Origin: Sanguibacter keddieii DSM 10542
GTDB lineage: Bacteria > Actinomycetota > Actinomycetes > Actinomycetales > Cellulomonadaceae
Length of the DNA: 64,000 nt
Assembly (NCBI RefSeq): GCF_000024925.1
Contig: NC_013521.1
Coordinates: forward strand, 3,782,001-3,846,000
Direction: 5' to 3'
The notes beneath the pieces are model-generated. The model made no database searches. It was not told where the DNA came from and worked only from the letters and a program-made list of their open reading frames with translations. A program made the position numbers and the translations under genes. This document shows positions 1-8,717 of the stretch, piece by piece. Every line of letters starts with the position of its first letter. Positions within the stretch are counted from its first letter, which is position 1.

Positions 1-2
1 AG

Positions 3-98
3 ATCGACACGACCGACCCGATCCACAGCGGCGCCGACGTCGTGGCCGGTTGGGTCCGTCAGGCCGAGAAGGGCGGGACGGTCGAGATCCCGGTCTGA
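3..98 (+). CDS. C-terminal fragment of an unidentified protein
   Basis: An open frame enters from the left edge and ends at a TGA, giving 31 residues (beginning IDTTDPIHSGAD and ending VEIPV). The codon use is GC-rich and it is followed 67 bases later by a strong hairpin terminator, so it is probably the true end of a gene. The Asp-Thr-Thr...Pro...Ala pattern resembles the tail of small P-loop kinases or phosphotransferases, but this is too short for a family call. Function is left open. Confidence 0.55.
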   Translation: MDTTDPIHSGADVVAGWVRQAEKGGTVEIPV

Positions 99-164
99 CC
101 GGACCGCTCGACCCCGCGAGGCGACCCCCAGGACGGCGGCCGCCCTCCTCGCGTCCTGCCCTCC

Positions 165-203
165 GCGACCGTCGGCGGGCACTCTGCCCGCCGACGGCTC
201 GCG
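165..203. terminator. Bidirectional hairpin terminator
   Basis: A perfect 12-bp inverted repeat (CCGTCGGCGGGC at 169-180, complement at 186-197, 5-base loop) lies between two convergent genes. It can fold on either transcript and probably ends both the plus-strand gene finishing at 98 and the minus-strand gene finishing at 205. There is no long T tract, as is common in high-GC genomes. Confidence 0.8.
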
Positions 204-204
204 A

Positions 205-3200
205 CTACTGCCGGGACGTCCCGGCGTCGGTGAGCACCCGGACCCGCGACCGGCGCACGGCCACGGCCGTGCCACCCGCCAGGAGCAGCAGCACCGTGAG
301 GGCCACCATTTCGGCGACGTCACCACCGGTCGAGGCCAACCCGTCACCCGCACCGCCGGCAGCGGGCCCGGAGACCGCGCCTCCCCCGGCACCGGCACCG
401 TCGCCCCCGGGGCCACCTGCACCGGGCGCAGACGACTCACCGGGCACGCCCGACTCAGCAGGCGTCTCCGTCCCGGGCGGCGGCGTGACGGTCCCGTCGT
501 CCGGGGCGGCCGCGAGGACCGTGACGGGCAGCCGTGCCTCGCCGCTCGCGGCGGAGATCACGAGGGTGTGCTCGCCGGCCGGGACGTCGACCGGGACCAC
601 GGCGGTGGCGCTCAGCCGTCCGGCCGCGTCCGCCGAGGTGCTCAGCAGCGTCACGGGGGCCGACTGCAGCACCACGTCGACGGCCTCGCCTGCGGCGTAG
701 CCGGAGGCGAGCAGCTCGAAGGGCTCCCCCGCGCGCAGCGTCGTGCCGGCGGCCAGGGTCACCGACTTGGGGGTGAAGAGCGCCCCGAAGGAGAGGTCGA
801 CGTCGTGCCCGACGAACTTCTTGAGCTCGGTGCTGGGCAGGTCCTGCGCGACGGTCCCGGTGCCGTAGATGTCGACGGTCCCCGAGTCCTTGAGCAGGCG
901 GACCACGGTGCCGTCCACCAGGGACGGTGCGCTGACGATGGCCTCGTAGGACCCGTCCCACCCGGCCAGGACCGGGTCTGCGGCGGACCGCACCGGTGCG
1001 TCGGCGGGGTCGCCGCTCCACCCGAACACCGCGAAGCCGCCCTCCTCGTCCGAGCCTCCGGCGAGGATGAGGTACTGCCCGTCGTCGGTGCGCTCCATGT
1101 CGCGGTACGCGAGGCCGTCGAGGTCGAGCAGCACCGGGTCGCCGATCACGACGGGCGCGTCGCCCGTGACGACGTCCGCGATGTCGCGCACCCCGACGAT
1201 CGTGGCGCGGTCGGCCCCGTCGGCGCCGGTGATGATGGGCGAGCGGAAGGCGAGCCAGAGCGTCGTGCCGTCGGGCGCGATCGCCGCACCCTCCACGTTG
1301 AGCGAGTGCGGGCCGCGTGCGGACCACCCGGGCTGCGTGGCGACGTCGAAGCCGAAGGTGTCGGCTCCGAGGCCGTGCGCGTCGGAGACGTCCCAGTCGA
1401 CGAGCGCCTGGCGGATGCCGTGCGTCGAGCCGACGAGCTCGAGGGTCGTCCCGGCGCCCGAGCCCACAACGCGGGTCGCGACGACCACGTCGCGGGCCAG
1501 CCGGACGTTGCCGCTGTTCGTGTTGCCGAGGGACCCCACCCAGTAGATGACGTCGTCGATGCGGGCGGCCGCCTCGAGGTCCCACGCGTCGGCGGGACGG
1601 GACGGGTCGCCGGCCGGCACCTGGTCGTGGAAGTCGAACTCGGCGACGGGCTCTCCGCCCTCGGGGGCGTAGAGGCGGATCTGGTTGGAGTCGTCGTCGC
1701 CCGCCACGAAGTAGCCGTCGCCGACGTCGTACGCAGCCGACGCGTCAGACATGCCGACGTGCGTGGTGGCGGTCGGGTCGGACAGCGCGGTCGAGACCCA
1801 GTAGTCGAGGACCGAGGTGCTGGTGCGTCCGTCGGTGGTCGTCGCGGTCAGGGTGAGGGGCGCGCGGCCGGCGGCTGCAGGCACGGCCGCGACGGTGAAG
1901 GTCCCGTCCGGCGCGACCGTCACCGTGATGCCCTCGTCGGGCACCACTGCGGCGTCGCCCGAGGTCGCCGTGAGCGTGACGTCCTCGCCGAGCGGGTCGG
2001 TGACGGTCCCGGTCGCGACGGGGTTCGTCGGGTCGCCGACGACGGCCGAGAGCACGTTGCCGGAGCCGCTGGCCACACGCACGTCCCAGGCGATGCCCGG
2101 CTGCTCGGAGCCGGTGTCGACGGGGCCGTCGCCGGGCACGAAGCCCGGGGCGAAGGCGACACCGCGGAAGGCCTCGCCGAGGCCCGCGCGGGCGATGGTC
2201 TCGTCGTGGACCACGTCGACCGTCGTGTCGCCCTGGTCGACGAGGCGGACGGCCTCGTTGCCCTGCGAGGCGCCGCGCACGGCGTAGAGCACCACGTCGT
2301 CACCGGCGACGCGCCCCGTCACGCCCCAGAACGCCCCGGGGTACGTCCCGACGTGCTGCCAGCCGGCACCGTCCCGCACGTACTTGGCCAGGCCCTGCCC
2401 GGTCCCCTCGGTGAAGGCGACGTAGAGCAGGTCCTCGCCGACGAAGGTGAAGTCGTGGGCGATGTCCGCGCCGGCCGGCGCTGCGGCCACGAGCTCGAGG
2501 GTGGACGGCGTGGTGGGCGTCCCCGTCCCGACCTTGTTCACGCCGGAGAAGCCGCTGCGGTCGCTCGACACGTAGAGCTGGCCGTCGTGGAGGACCGGCA
2601 CCCTGCCGTTGTTGAGGTTCGACGACCCCGTCGTGACGGCCGTCGGGGCGTCGCCACCGAGCGGGAGGGTGAGGACACCGCCCTTGGTGGTCGGGGCGTC
2701 ACCGCCGTGGCCGCCGACCCAGACGGTCGAGCCGTCGTCGGTCACGGCACCGCGGACGTGCCGCGCGGAGAAGCCGTCGGCGAGCGTCGTCGAGGTGTCG
2801 ACCGTGCCGTCCTCGGCGACGCGCGCCACGACGCGGAGGACACCGGGCGCGGTGGTCGCGTTGACGTCTGCGGTCCCCGGTGCCGCGTCGTACCCGGCGA
2901 GGGTGACGAAGCGGTGGTCGGCGGACTGCTGCAGCGCGCCCTGCTGGTCGCGGTCCGCGCCGAGGGTGAGGGCGTGCTGGTCGCCGTCGGCGGTCGTCGG
3001 CAGCGGGACCGTCCCGGAGACGAGGCCGTCTCCGTCGAGGAGACGCAGCGCGACGGGCACGGCGACGTTCCCGGTGGTGGCGCCGTCGCCGACCACGGAG
3101 AGCGCGAGCCTGTCGGGCGCGGGGTCCGCCGCGCCGGCGGGCAGCGCGAGGGCACCTCCTGCGACGACGGAGGCAGCGAGGACGGCTGCGAGACGGGAGA

Positions 3201-3210
3201 CGAGGCGCAT
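205..3210 (-). CDS. LAxTG wall-anchored exported protein with beta-propeller-like repeats
   Basis: A 1001-residue secreted surface protein. The ATG at 3210 is chosen because a Sec signal peptide begins there (charged MRLVSR, hydrophobic core, Ala-Gly-Ala-Ala cleavage near residue 28) with AAGG upstream; the frame stays open further upstream but has no signal-like sequence. The body alternates short beta-rich segments typical of propeller proteins (for example VYVSS/LYVAF-like strands and a second half with DSNQIRLY and AAARIDDVIYWVG), separated near the middle by an Ig-like stretch and followed by a second Ig-like domain. A Pro/Gly/Glu-rich spacer leads to LASTG (about residues 958-962), a hydrophobic helix and an Arg-rich tail, which is a class E sortase sorting signal. 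Expected location is the cell wall. No catalytic residues were recognised and no sortase gene is in the window. Confidence 0.85.
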   Translation of the reverse strand: MRLVSRLAAVLAASVVAGGALALPAGAADPAPDRLALSVVGDGATTGNVAVPVALRLLDGDGLVSGTVPLPTTADGDQHALTLGADRDQQGALQQSADHRFVTLAGYDAAPGTADVNATTAPGVLRVVARVAEDGTVDTSTTLADGFSARHVRGAVTDDGSTVWVGGHGGDAPTTKGGVLTLPLGGDAPTAVTTGSSNLNNGRVPVLHDGQLYVSSDRSGFSGVNKVGTGTPTTPSTLELVAAAPAGADIAHDFTFVGEDLLYVAFTEGTGQGLAKYVRDGAGWQHVGTYPGAFWGVTGRVAGDDVVLYAVRGASQGNEAVRLVDQGDTTVDVVHDETIARAGLGEAFRGVAFAPGFVPGDGPVDTGSEQPGIAWDVRVASGSGNVLSAVVGDPTNPVATGTVTDPLGEDVTLTATSGDAAVVPDEGITVTVAPDGTFTVAAVPAAAGRAPLTLTATTTDGRTSTSVLDYWVSTALSDPTATTHVGMSDASAAYDVGDGYFVAGDDDSNQIRLYAPEGGEPVAEFDFHDQVPAGDPSRPADAWDLEAAARIDDVIYWVGSLGNTNSGNVRLARDVVVATRVVGSGAGTTLELVGSTHGIRQALVDWDVSDAHGLGADTFGFDVATQPGWSARGPHSLNVEGAAIAPDGTTLWLAFRSPIITGADGADRATIVGVRDIADVVTGDAPVVIGDPVLLDLDGLAYRDMERTDDGQYLILAGGSDEEGGFAVFGWSGDPADAPVRSAADPVLAGWDGSYEAIVSAPSLVDGTVVRLLKDSGTVDIYGTGTVAQDLPSTELKKFVGHDVDLSFGALFTPKSVTLAAGTTLRAGEPFELLASGYAAGEAVDVVLQSAPVTLLSTSADAAGRLSATAVVPVDVPAGEHTLVISAASGEARLPVTVLAAAPDDGTVTPPPGTETPAESGVPGESSAPGAGGPGGDGAGAGGGAVSGPAAGGAGDGLASTGGDVAEMVALTVLLLLAGGTAVAVRRSRVRVLTDAGTSRQ

Positions 3211-3346
3211 CAGGAACCTTCGGGTCGGGGGCGGACCGTTCGCCGCCAACCAACCCGCTCGAGGTGAACGGGCGCTGAACCCCGACCGTCCGGCAGGCCT
3301 CCCGGGCGAGAACCTCAGGCACCGAGGGCTCTCAGGTGCCAGGGGA

Positions 3347-4690
3347 TCAGGCGCCGGCTGCTGCTCCGGGCCGCGCCCACGGTCCGGCACGGCCGGGTGA
3401 GAGCCACCGGGTCAGCCCCACGGCCCCCGCGAGCGCGACCACCCCGAGCACGACGCCGGCCCCTGCGAGCGAGGCGACCGCGGTGAGCGCGCTGAGGGCG
3501 AGCGGTCCGGCGGCACCGCCGGTCTCCCCGAGGACGTTCCACACGCCGAGGAACGTGGCCCGGTCACGCACCGGTGCCGCGTCGGCCCCGAGGGTCTTGA
3601 CGACGCCGGACCCGATGCCCGAGCCGATACCGAGCAGCACGGCGCCGGCCACGATGCCGGCCAGCCCCTCGAGGGCTCCGAGCGCCCCCATGAGGATCAG
3701 GCCGACCCCCATGACGCCCGAGCACGAGACGGCGACGACACGTCGGCCGTACCGGTCCATCACGACGCCCGCCGGGTAGAACAGCATGAGCTCGGCGGCG
3801 GCGGCCGCGGCGACCACGAGCGAGGTGGTGTGGGCGTCGGCGCCCGCCTCGGAGAGCGCGAGCGGCACCAGGACGGGTCGCAGCGAGCGGGCGAGGTTGA
3901 TGACCACGACACCGATGCCGACGGTCGCGAGGACCGAGGCGTGGGCGCGCACCAGCTCGCGCAGGGTCGCCGGACGGGTCGTCCGGCGCGGGTCGGAGGC
4001 GACGGCGTCCTGTGCCGCGGCACGGTCCCGCGACGTGGCAGGCAGCGACGCGGTGGCAGCCGGGGACGACCCAGCCGCCCCGGCTACCCCGCGGTCGCCC
4101 GGCTCGCGTACGACGAGGAGCGTGAGCGCGGCGAGCGCGGCCGCAGCGCTCGCCACGACGAACCCTCCGGCGAGCCCGAACCAGACCTGGAGCCCCGCCC
4201 CGGCGAGCGGCCCGAGGACGAGCCCGACACGGCCGGACCCGCCGAGGAGCGACATCGCGCGCGCCCGGTAGGCGTGGGGCACGACGTCGATCGTGTAGGA
4301 CTGCCGGGCGACGGCGAAGGCTGCGGACGCGACTCCCCCGACGAACCCGACCGCGGCGAGCGCTGCTGGCGAGCTCACGAGGGCGGCACCGGCCCAGGTG
4401 ACCGTCGAGGCGAGGCTCGCGACGACGAGCACGCGTCGCTCGCCGTAGCGCGTGGTGAGCTGTCCCGCAGGGATGGAGCCGGCGAGCTGGCCGATGCCGA
4501 CGGTCGCGACCACCAGGGCCGCGAGCGCGAGCGATGCGCCGCCGGCGATCGCGGAGAGGCCGAGGACGACCATCGCGGCGCCCTCGGCGCCGAAGATCAG
4601 CGTGGTCGGCACGAGGACGGGCCACACGATCGGGCGCACCCAGCCCTGACCCTGGCTGCGCGCGCGCCGACCCCCGAAGTATCTTGACAT
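3347..4690 (-). CDS. Major facilitator superfamily transporter
   Basis: A 447-residue polytopic membrane protein with about 12 hydrophobic segments in two halves separated by a charged loop rich in Ala/Arg/Ser near residues 200-230. The MFS signature between helices 2 and 3 is visible as GQLTTRYGERRVLV, and the equivalent second-half motif is MDRYGRRVV. Family members export drugs or small metabolites by proton antiport; the substrate is unknown. The ATG at 4690 has AGG about 9 bases upstream and sits inside an 18-bp MarR-like operator, which suggests repression at the start site. An alternative start at 4738 would place the operator inside the coding region. The gene stands alone and faces a divergent SRPBCC gene. 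Confidence 0.88.
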   Translation of the reverse strand: MSRYFGGRRARSQGQGWVRPIVWPVLVPTTLIFGAEGAAMVVLGLSAIAGGASLALAALVVATVGIGQLAGSIPAGQLTTRYGERRVLVVASLASTVTWAGAALVSSPAALAAVGFVGGVASAAFAVARQSYTIDVVPHAYRARAMSLLGGSGRVGLVLGPLAGAGLQVWFGLAGGFVVASAAAALAALTLLVVREPGDRGVAGAAGSSPAATASLPATSRDRAAAQDAVASDPRRTTRPATLRELVRAHASVLATVGIGVVVINLARSLRPVLVPLALSEAGADAHTTSLVVAAAAAAELMLFYPAGVVMDRYGRRVVAVSCSGVMGVGLILMGALGALEGLAGIVAGAVLLGIGSGIGSGVVKTLGADAAPVRDRATFLGVWNVLGETGGAAGPLALSALTAVASLAGAGVVLGVVALAGAVGLTRWLSPGRAGPWARPGAAAGA

Positions 4691-4697
4691 CAAGATA
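4680..4697. promoter_or_regulatory. MarR-type palindromic operator over the MFS start codon
   Basis: A perfect 8-bp inverted repeat with 2-bp spacer (TATCTTGA-CA-TCAAGATA) covers the ATG of the minus-strand MFS gene. The half-site TATCTTGA...TCAAGATA is the classical form bound by MarR-family repressors. No MarR gene is present in the window, so the regulator must be encoded elsewhere. Confidence 0.75.
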
Positions 4698-4827
4698 AAC
4701 CTAGGCGGTCCCCCGTCTCCCGTCCACCGAGAGACCACCCGACACGCTCCCGGGGTACGGCGCGCGATACCCCGCGAACGTGTCGGGCGAGCGCTCGTGG
4801 GCAGGGCCCGTCGGTAGGGTGCGAGGC

Positions 4828-5640
4828 ATGGGGACCGGGATCTACGTCGAGACGCTCGTGGCGGCGCCGATGGACCGGCTGTGGCACGCCACCCAGGACC
4901 CGGGCGCGCACGCCTCGTGGGACCTGCGCTTCTCGTCCATCACCCACCTGCCCACGCCGCCCGGCGAGCCGCAGCGCTTCCGCTACGACAACCGGACCGT
5001 GCCCCTCGCGCCGATGACGGGTGTCGGGGTCTCCCGGGGCGAGCGCCACCGCCCGGACGGCTCGTGCACCTCGGCCCTGCGGTTCTCCGCGGACTCACGG
5101 CTCTCGCCGATCGCGTCGGGCGACGGGTACTGGCGCTACGTCCCCGACGGTGACCACATCAGGTTCTTCACCGGCTACGACTACGTGCCCGGGTGGCAGG
5201 GGCGCGCCCTCGACCGCGCGGTCGTGCGTCCGCTCATCGGGTGGATGACCGCGTGGAGCTTCGACCGGCTGCGCCTCTGGCTCGACCACGGCCTCGCACC
5301 GGCCGACGCGCTGCGCCGCACCGTCGTCGTCTGGGCCCTGCGGGTGGCGCTGGTGGTCGCTGCGGTCGTGCTGCTCTCCCCCGTCCCGCTCGCCGCGGTC
5401 GCCGCCGTCCTGCTCGCCATCGGTGTGCCGTCTCCGGTGCGCATCCCCCGCGCACGCCGGTGCCTGCGCCGCCCACGGCCGGGCCACCGGCCGTCGGTCC
5501 CTCGCATCGCCGCGGACGTCGACGAGGCCGCCCTGCAGCGGGTCCGTCGCGACGCCCCTGGCCCCTCCGCCTCCGCACCCGCACCCGCACCCGCACCCGC
5601 ACCTGCACCTGCAGACCCCACCGAGGAGCCCCGCTCATGA
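4828..5640 (+). CDS. SRPBCC/polyketide-cyclase-like protein with membrane segment and Pro-Ala tail
   Basis: A 270-residue protein. Residues 1-150 look like an SRPBCC lipid-binding fold (start IYVETLVAAPMDRLWHATQ, then RFSSITHLP and a GDGYWRYVP strand). One or two hydrophobic helices follow (around residues 170-200), then a basic Arg/Pro-rich segment and a tail of Ala-Pro repeats made by a hexanucleotide repeat. The ATG at 4828 is preferred because GAGG lies just upstream and the SRPBCC fold begins there. The stop overlaps the next start (ATGA), so it is translationally coupled to the DUF4166 gene. It may bind a hydrophobic ligand at the membrane; no enzyme activity can be assigned. Confidence 0.75.
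   Translation: MGTGIYVETLVAAPMDRLWHATQDPGAHASWDLRFSSITHLPTPPGEPQRFRYDNRTVPLAPMTGVGVSRGERHRPDGSCTSALRFSADSRLSPIASGDGYWRYVPDGDHIRFFTGYDYVPGWQGRALDRAVVRPLIGWMTAWSFDRLRLWLDHGLAPADALRRTVVVWALRVALVVAAVVLLSPVPLAAVAAVLLAIGVPSPVRIPRARRCLRRPRPGHRPSVPRIAADVDEAALQRVRRDAPGPSASAPAPAPAPAPAPADPTEEPRS
5575..5610 (+). repeat. GCACCC/GCACCT hexanucleotide repeat
   Basis: Six consecutive hexamers (four GCACCC, two GCACCT) encode an Ala-Pro tract at the C-terminus of the SRPBCC gene. The same hexamer, in the other reading sense, forms a Gly-Ala tract in the gene at 18757-19977. Confidence 0.9.
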
Positions 5641-6323
5641 CCACCTCCGTGTTCGCGCAGGCCCTCGGCAGCGACGTCGAGCGCCTGCACCCGCAGATGC
5701 GTCGGCGCTTCGGCCTCACCCCGGACGGCGAGAACGCCTGCGTCGGGCGCGGGGTGATGGACGAGGTGTGGCGCGGGCCGCTGGCCACGGTCCCGTTCCT
5801 GTGGTTCGGGGCCTGGCGGAACATCCTGGTCCCCCGGACCGGCAGGGGCGTCCCGTTCACCATCGAGAACTACTGCTACGTCGACGGGCTCGGTCGGGAC
5901 ACCACGACCTTCGTGCGGACCTTCGAGTTCCCGCGCGGCCGGCGCAGCCGCTTCGACGCGACCATGGTGTACGACGCGCAGGCCGGCAGGGTCCTCGACT
6001 ACCTCGGCACGCACCAGCACCTCGCGGTCGACCTCGACCTCACCGTCGACGAGCGCGGCGGGCTGCTGCTGCGCTCCGGCGCGCAGCGGTTCTACGAGGG
6101 CCCCGTCGGCTTCTCGTTCCCCATGGTCGCCTCGGGCACCGCCGAGCTCCACGAGCACTTCGACGACGCGACCGGCCGGTTCCACGTGGACCTCACCGTG
6201 TCCAACCCGCTGGTCGGGCCGATCTTCGGGTACCGGGGGTCTTTCACCTGCGACTTCACGACGTTGCCGGCGACGTCCGTCCCTGCGTCGGCCAAGCCGC
6301 TGCGCGAGGAGCGCCGAGGCTGA
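5637..6323 (+). CDS. DUF4166 domain protein
   Basis: A 228-residue protein that matches DUF4166 by its opening pattern (LHPQMRRRFGL), the central VPFLWFGAWRNILVPR segment and the C-terminal NPLVGPIFGYRGSF. The function of the family is not established. In other genomes it is often found with SDR or SRPBCC-like proteins, and here it overlaps the SRPBCC gene by four bases (ATGA), so the two probably act together. No signal peptide or membrane helix is evident. Confidence 0.8.
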   Translation: MTTSVFAQALGSDVERLHPQMRRRFGLTPDGENACVGRGVMDEVWRGPLATVPFLWFGAWRNILVPRTGRGVPFTIENYCYVDGLGRDTTTFVRTFEFPRGRRSRFDATMVYDAQAGRVLDYLGTHQHLAVDLDLTVDERGGLLLRSGAQRFYEGPVGFSFPMVASGTAELHEHFDDATGRFHVDLTVSNPLVGPIFGYRGSFTCDFTTLPATSVPASAKPLREERRG

Positions 6324-6399
6324 CCCCCGGCGCCCTGCGCGGACAGGGCCGGGCCGCTCGTGGGTCCGGGCCGGGCCGCGGCCCCGTCGCTCAGGATCG

Positions 6400-8610
6400 T
6401 CAGCTCGTCCGGGGCTCGCCGTCGTCGTCGACGCGGGGGATCCGGGTCGTCTCCTCGGTGGCACCCGGCGGGAGGTCCTCCGTGACACGCGGGAGCCGAG
6501 CCGTCTGCTCGGGCTCCGGCGCCTCGGTGTGGGCGCCGGCCCGCGGCGTCCGGCGCAGCACACCCGTCCGCGTCACGGACGGCGGCTCCTCGGGAGCCTG
6601 GGCCCCGGGCACCGGGGCAGCACTCTCGTCCTCGACGAGCGCGCGCCGCGGTGCGGCGCTCGGCACGTCCGCAGGCGGCGGCGGCACAGGCAGCGGGGGC
6701 TGGACGCGGGTCGCGCCAGAACGCTCGCTCGGCTCCGGCGCCCCGGGCCCCTCGGAGCCGACGACGGTGGTCTCCTCACCGCCGGCGTTCCGGTCGTCGC
6801 GGCCGACCTGGTCGTCGTGCGACGCCCCGTCGCCGCCAGAAGCCCTGACGTCGGTCGCCCCGAGAACGCGGTCGGACTCAACCGACGCATCCCCACCGGG
6901 CGCAGCGGGCTCAGCGGACACAGCCGCAGCGGGCTCAGCCGCCGCCTCGGCCTCGGCCGTCGCACCGTCCTCCTCCGGCACCGCCTGCTCGGCAGCCGCG
7001 CTGCCTGCCGAGGGGTGCCCGGCGAAGCGGCGCTCGCGCTCGGCGGGAGCCTCGTCGTCGTCGGAGTCGCCCTCGGTCGTGCCGTCCGTGCCCTCGTCGT
7101 CGACGGCGTCGAGCAGCGCGGTGCGCTCGCGCTCGTCGATGACCTCCTGGCCAGGTCCGGAGAAGGCCTTGGACCGCTCGACGGCGGCCTCGCTCCCGGT
7201 GAACAGCCCCTCGCTGGTCCCCCAGGCCATCGTCGCGTCCTCGGACGGCTCGACGACGACGTCGACCGGCGTCCCGTCGGCGCCGACCTTGCCCAGCAGG
7301 GTGGTCTCGTCCTCGGACGACGGCACGGCCGGGGCCGTGTGGAACCCGCGCGCGGGCTCGGACAGGTGCATGCGGACGCCCGGCCGCGTCGAGCGGGCGG
7401 CGATGCGGCGCGGCAGGTCGGGTTCGGCGGTGACGGAGGGCTTGTCACGCTCGTTGCCGTAGCGCTCCTCGTCGAAGAGCGAGTCGAGCACACCGGACCG
7501 CACCGGGGACTTGGCGAGGTCGTGGGCCGGGGCGTCGCCGGGTGCGGCCTCGAGGGCGGCGCGGACCTTCCCGTCGCTCGTGGACAGACGGGTGTGCGGC
7601 ATGCCCTGCGGCGCGGCGCGCTGCAGCCAGTCGACCAGGCCCTCGCGGACGTAGCAGCGCAGGTCGAACAGCGTCCCGGCGTCGGCGGCGCTCGCGAGGG
7701 CGCGCATCCGGACGTAGCCGTTGGTCGCGTCGGTGACCTGGAGGATCCCCACGCGCTTGTCCCACAGCGGCGACGCCTCGAGGAGCCGCTTGAGCTCGGC
7801 GCGCATCGCCGGGACGGGCACGTCCCAGTCGAGGTCGATCTCGACGGTGCCGAGCAGCTCGGCGGCACGCCTCGTCCAGTTCTGGAACGGCGTGTTCGTG
7901 AAGTACGTGCAGGGCATGATGAGCCGCCGGTCGTCCCACAGGTGCACCACGACGTAGGTCATGGTGATCTCCTCGATGCGACCCCACTCCCCCTCGAGGA
8001 CCACGACGTCGTCGACACGGATCGCGTCCGTGAAGGCGATCTGCATCCCCGCGAAGACGTTGGCGAGGGCGGTCTGCGCGGCGAGACCGGCGACGATCGA
8101 GATGAGACCGGCCGACGCGAGCAGGCTGGTCCCTGCGGTGCGTGCAGCCGGGAAGGTGAAGAGCATCGCGGCGATGGCGCAGATGACCACCAGGGCGACG
8201 GTCACCCGTCGCACCACGACGATCTGGGTGCGGACGCGGCGTGCGTGCCGGTTGTCGACGACGTCGGTGCGGAACTGCTTGAGGACGCTGTCCTCGACGA
8301 CGAACGCCAGGGCCCCGACGAACCACGCCCCGACCCCGATGCCGACGATCAGCAGCAGGTGCTCGGCACCGGCGGTCCACCCGTCGGCGTCGCTCGTGGT
8401 CACCCGCAGCGCCACGAGGAGCGCGAGGACGATGAGGACGGCGCGCAGCGGGCGGCGCATGCGGTGCGACACGTCGCGCACGAACTCGTTGCGACGCCCG
8501 GCCCGGCGCACGACGATCGACACGATCGTCCCCAGGACGTAGGCGACGACGACCGCTGCGGCGGCGACGGCGAGCGTCACCACGATGTTGGAGGCTTCTT
8601 CGGTAGGCAC
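6400..8610 (-). CDS. MscS-type mechanosensitive ion channel with long acidic tail
   Basis: A 736-residue protein. Residues about 5-30, 55-75, 85-110 and 135-160 are hydrophobic helices; the conserved MscS pore region follows (SLLASAGLISIVAGLAAQTALANVF split across helix 3, then the beta domain with VVVLEGEWGRIEEI). It should form a homoheptameric channel that opens under membrane tension. About 330 residues at the C-terminus are low-complexity, acidic and Pro/Ala-rich, far beyond the usual family length, and are probably disordered cytoplasm-facing sequence. The GTG at 8610 is chosen because GGGGG lies 4-8 bases upstream; a GTG at 8628 is also possible but has a poorer ribosome-binding site. 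Confidence 0.85.
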   Translation of the reverse strand: MPTEEASNIVVTLAVAAAAVVVAYVLGTIVSIVVRRAGRRNEFVRDVSHRMRRPLRAVLIVLALLVALRVTTSDADGWTAGAEHLLLIVGIGVGAWFVGALAFVVEDSVLKQFRTDVVDNRHARRVRTQIVVVRRVTVALVVICAIAAMLFTFPAARTAGTSLLASAGLISIVAGLAAQTALANVFAGMQIAFTDAIRVDDVVVLEGEWGRIEEITMTYVVVHLWDDRRLIMPCTYFTNTPFQNWTRRAAELLGTVEIDLDWDVPVPAMRAELKRLLEASPLWDKRVGILQVTDATNGYVRMRALASAADAGTLFDLRCYVREGLVDWLQRAAPQGMPHTRLSTSDGKVRAALEAAPGDAPAHDLAKSPVRSGVLDSLFDEERYGNERDKPSVTAEPDLPRRIAARSTRPGVRMHLSEPARGFHTAPAVPSSEDETTLLGKVGADGTPVDVVVEPSEDATMAWGTSEGLFTGSEAAVERSKAFSGPGQEVIDERERTALLDAVDDEGTDGTTEGDSDDDEAPAERERRFAGHPSAGSAAAEQAVPEEDGATAEAEAAAEPAAAVSAEPAAPGGDASVESDRVLGATDVRASGGDGASHDDQVGRDDRNAGGEETTVVGSEGPGAPEPSERSGATRVQPPLPVPPPPADVPSAAPRRALVEDESAAPVPGAQAPEEPPSVTRTGVLRRTPRAGAHTEAPEPEQTARLPRVTEDLPPGATEETTRIPRVDDDGEPRTS

Positions 8611-8717
8611 GTCCCCCAGGCTAGGCACCGCACCAGGGACTGTCCTGTGAAGAGAGGTGTCGAGGGCGTGACGACCTGCACGAACACTGACGAAGATCGG
8701 TCAGACTGTGCGTGGAC

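Noticed and set aside
568-3267. 899-codon plus-strand open frame opposite the wall-anchored protein
   Set aside because: Composition is the Arg/Gly/Val-rich shadow of the minus-strand gene, with no domain, signal or ribosome site.
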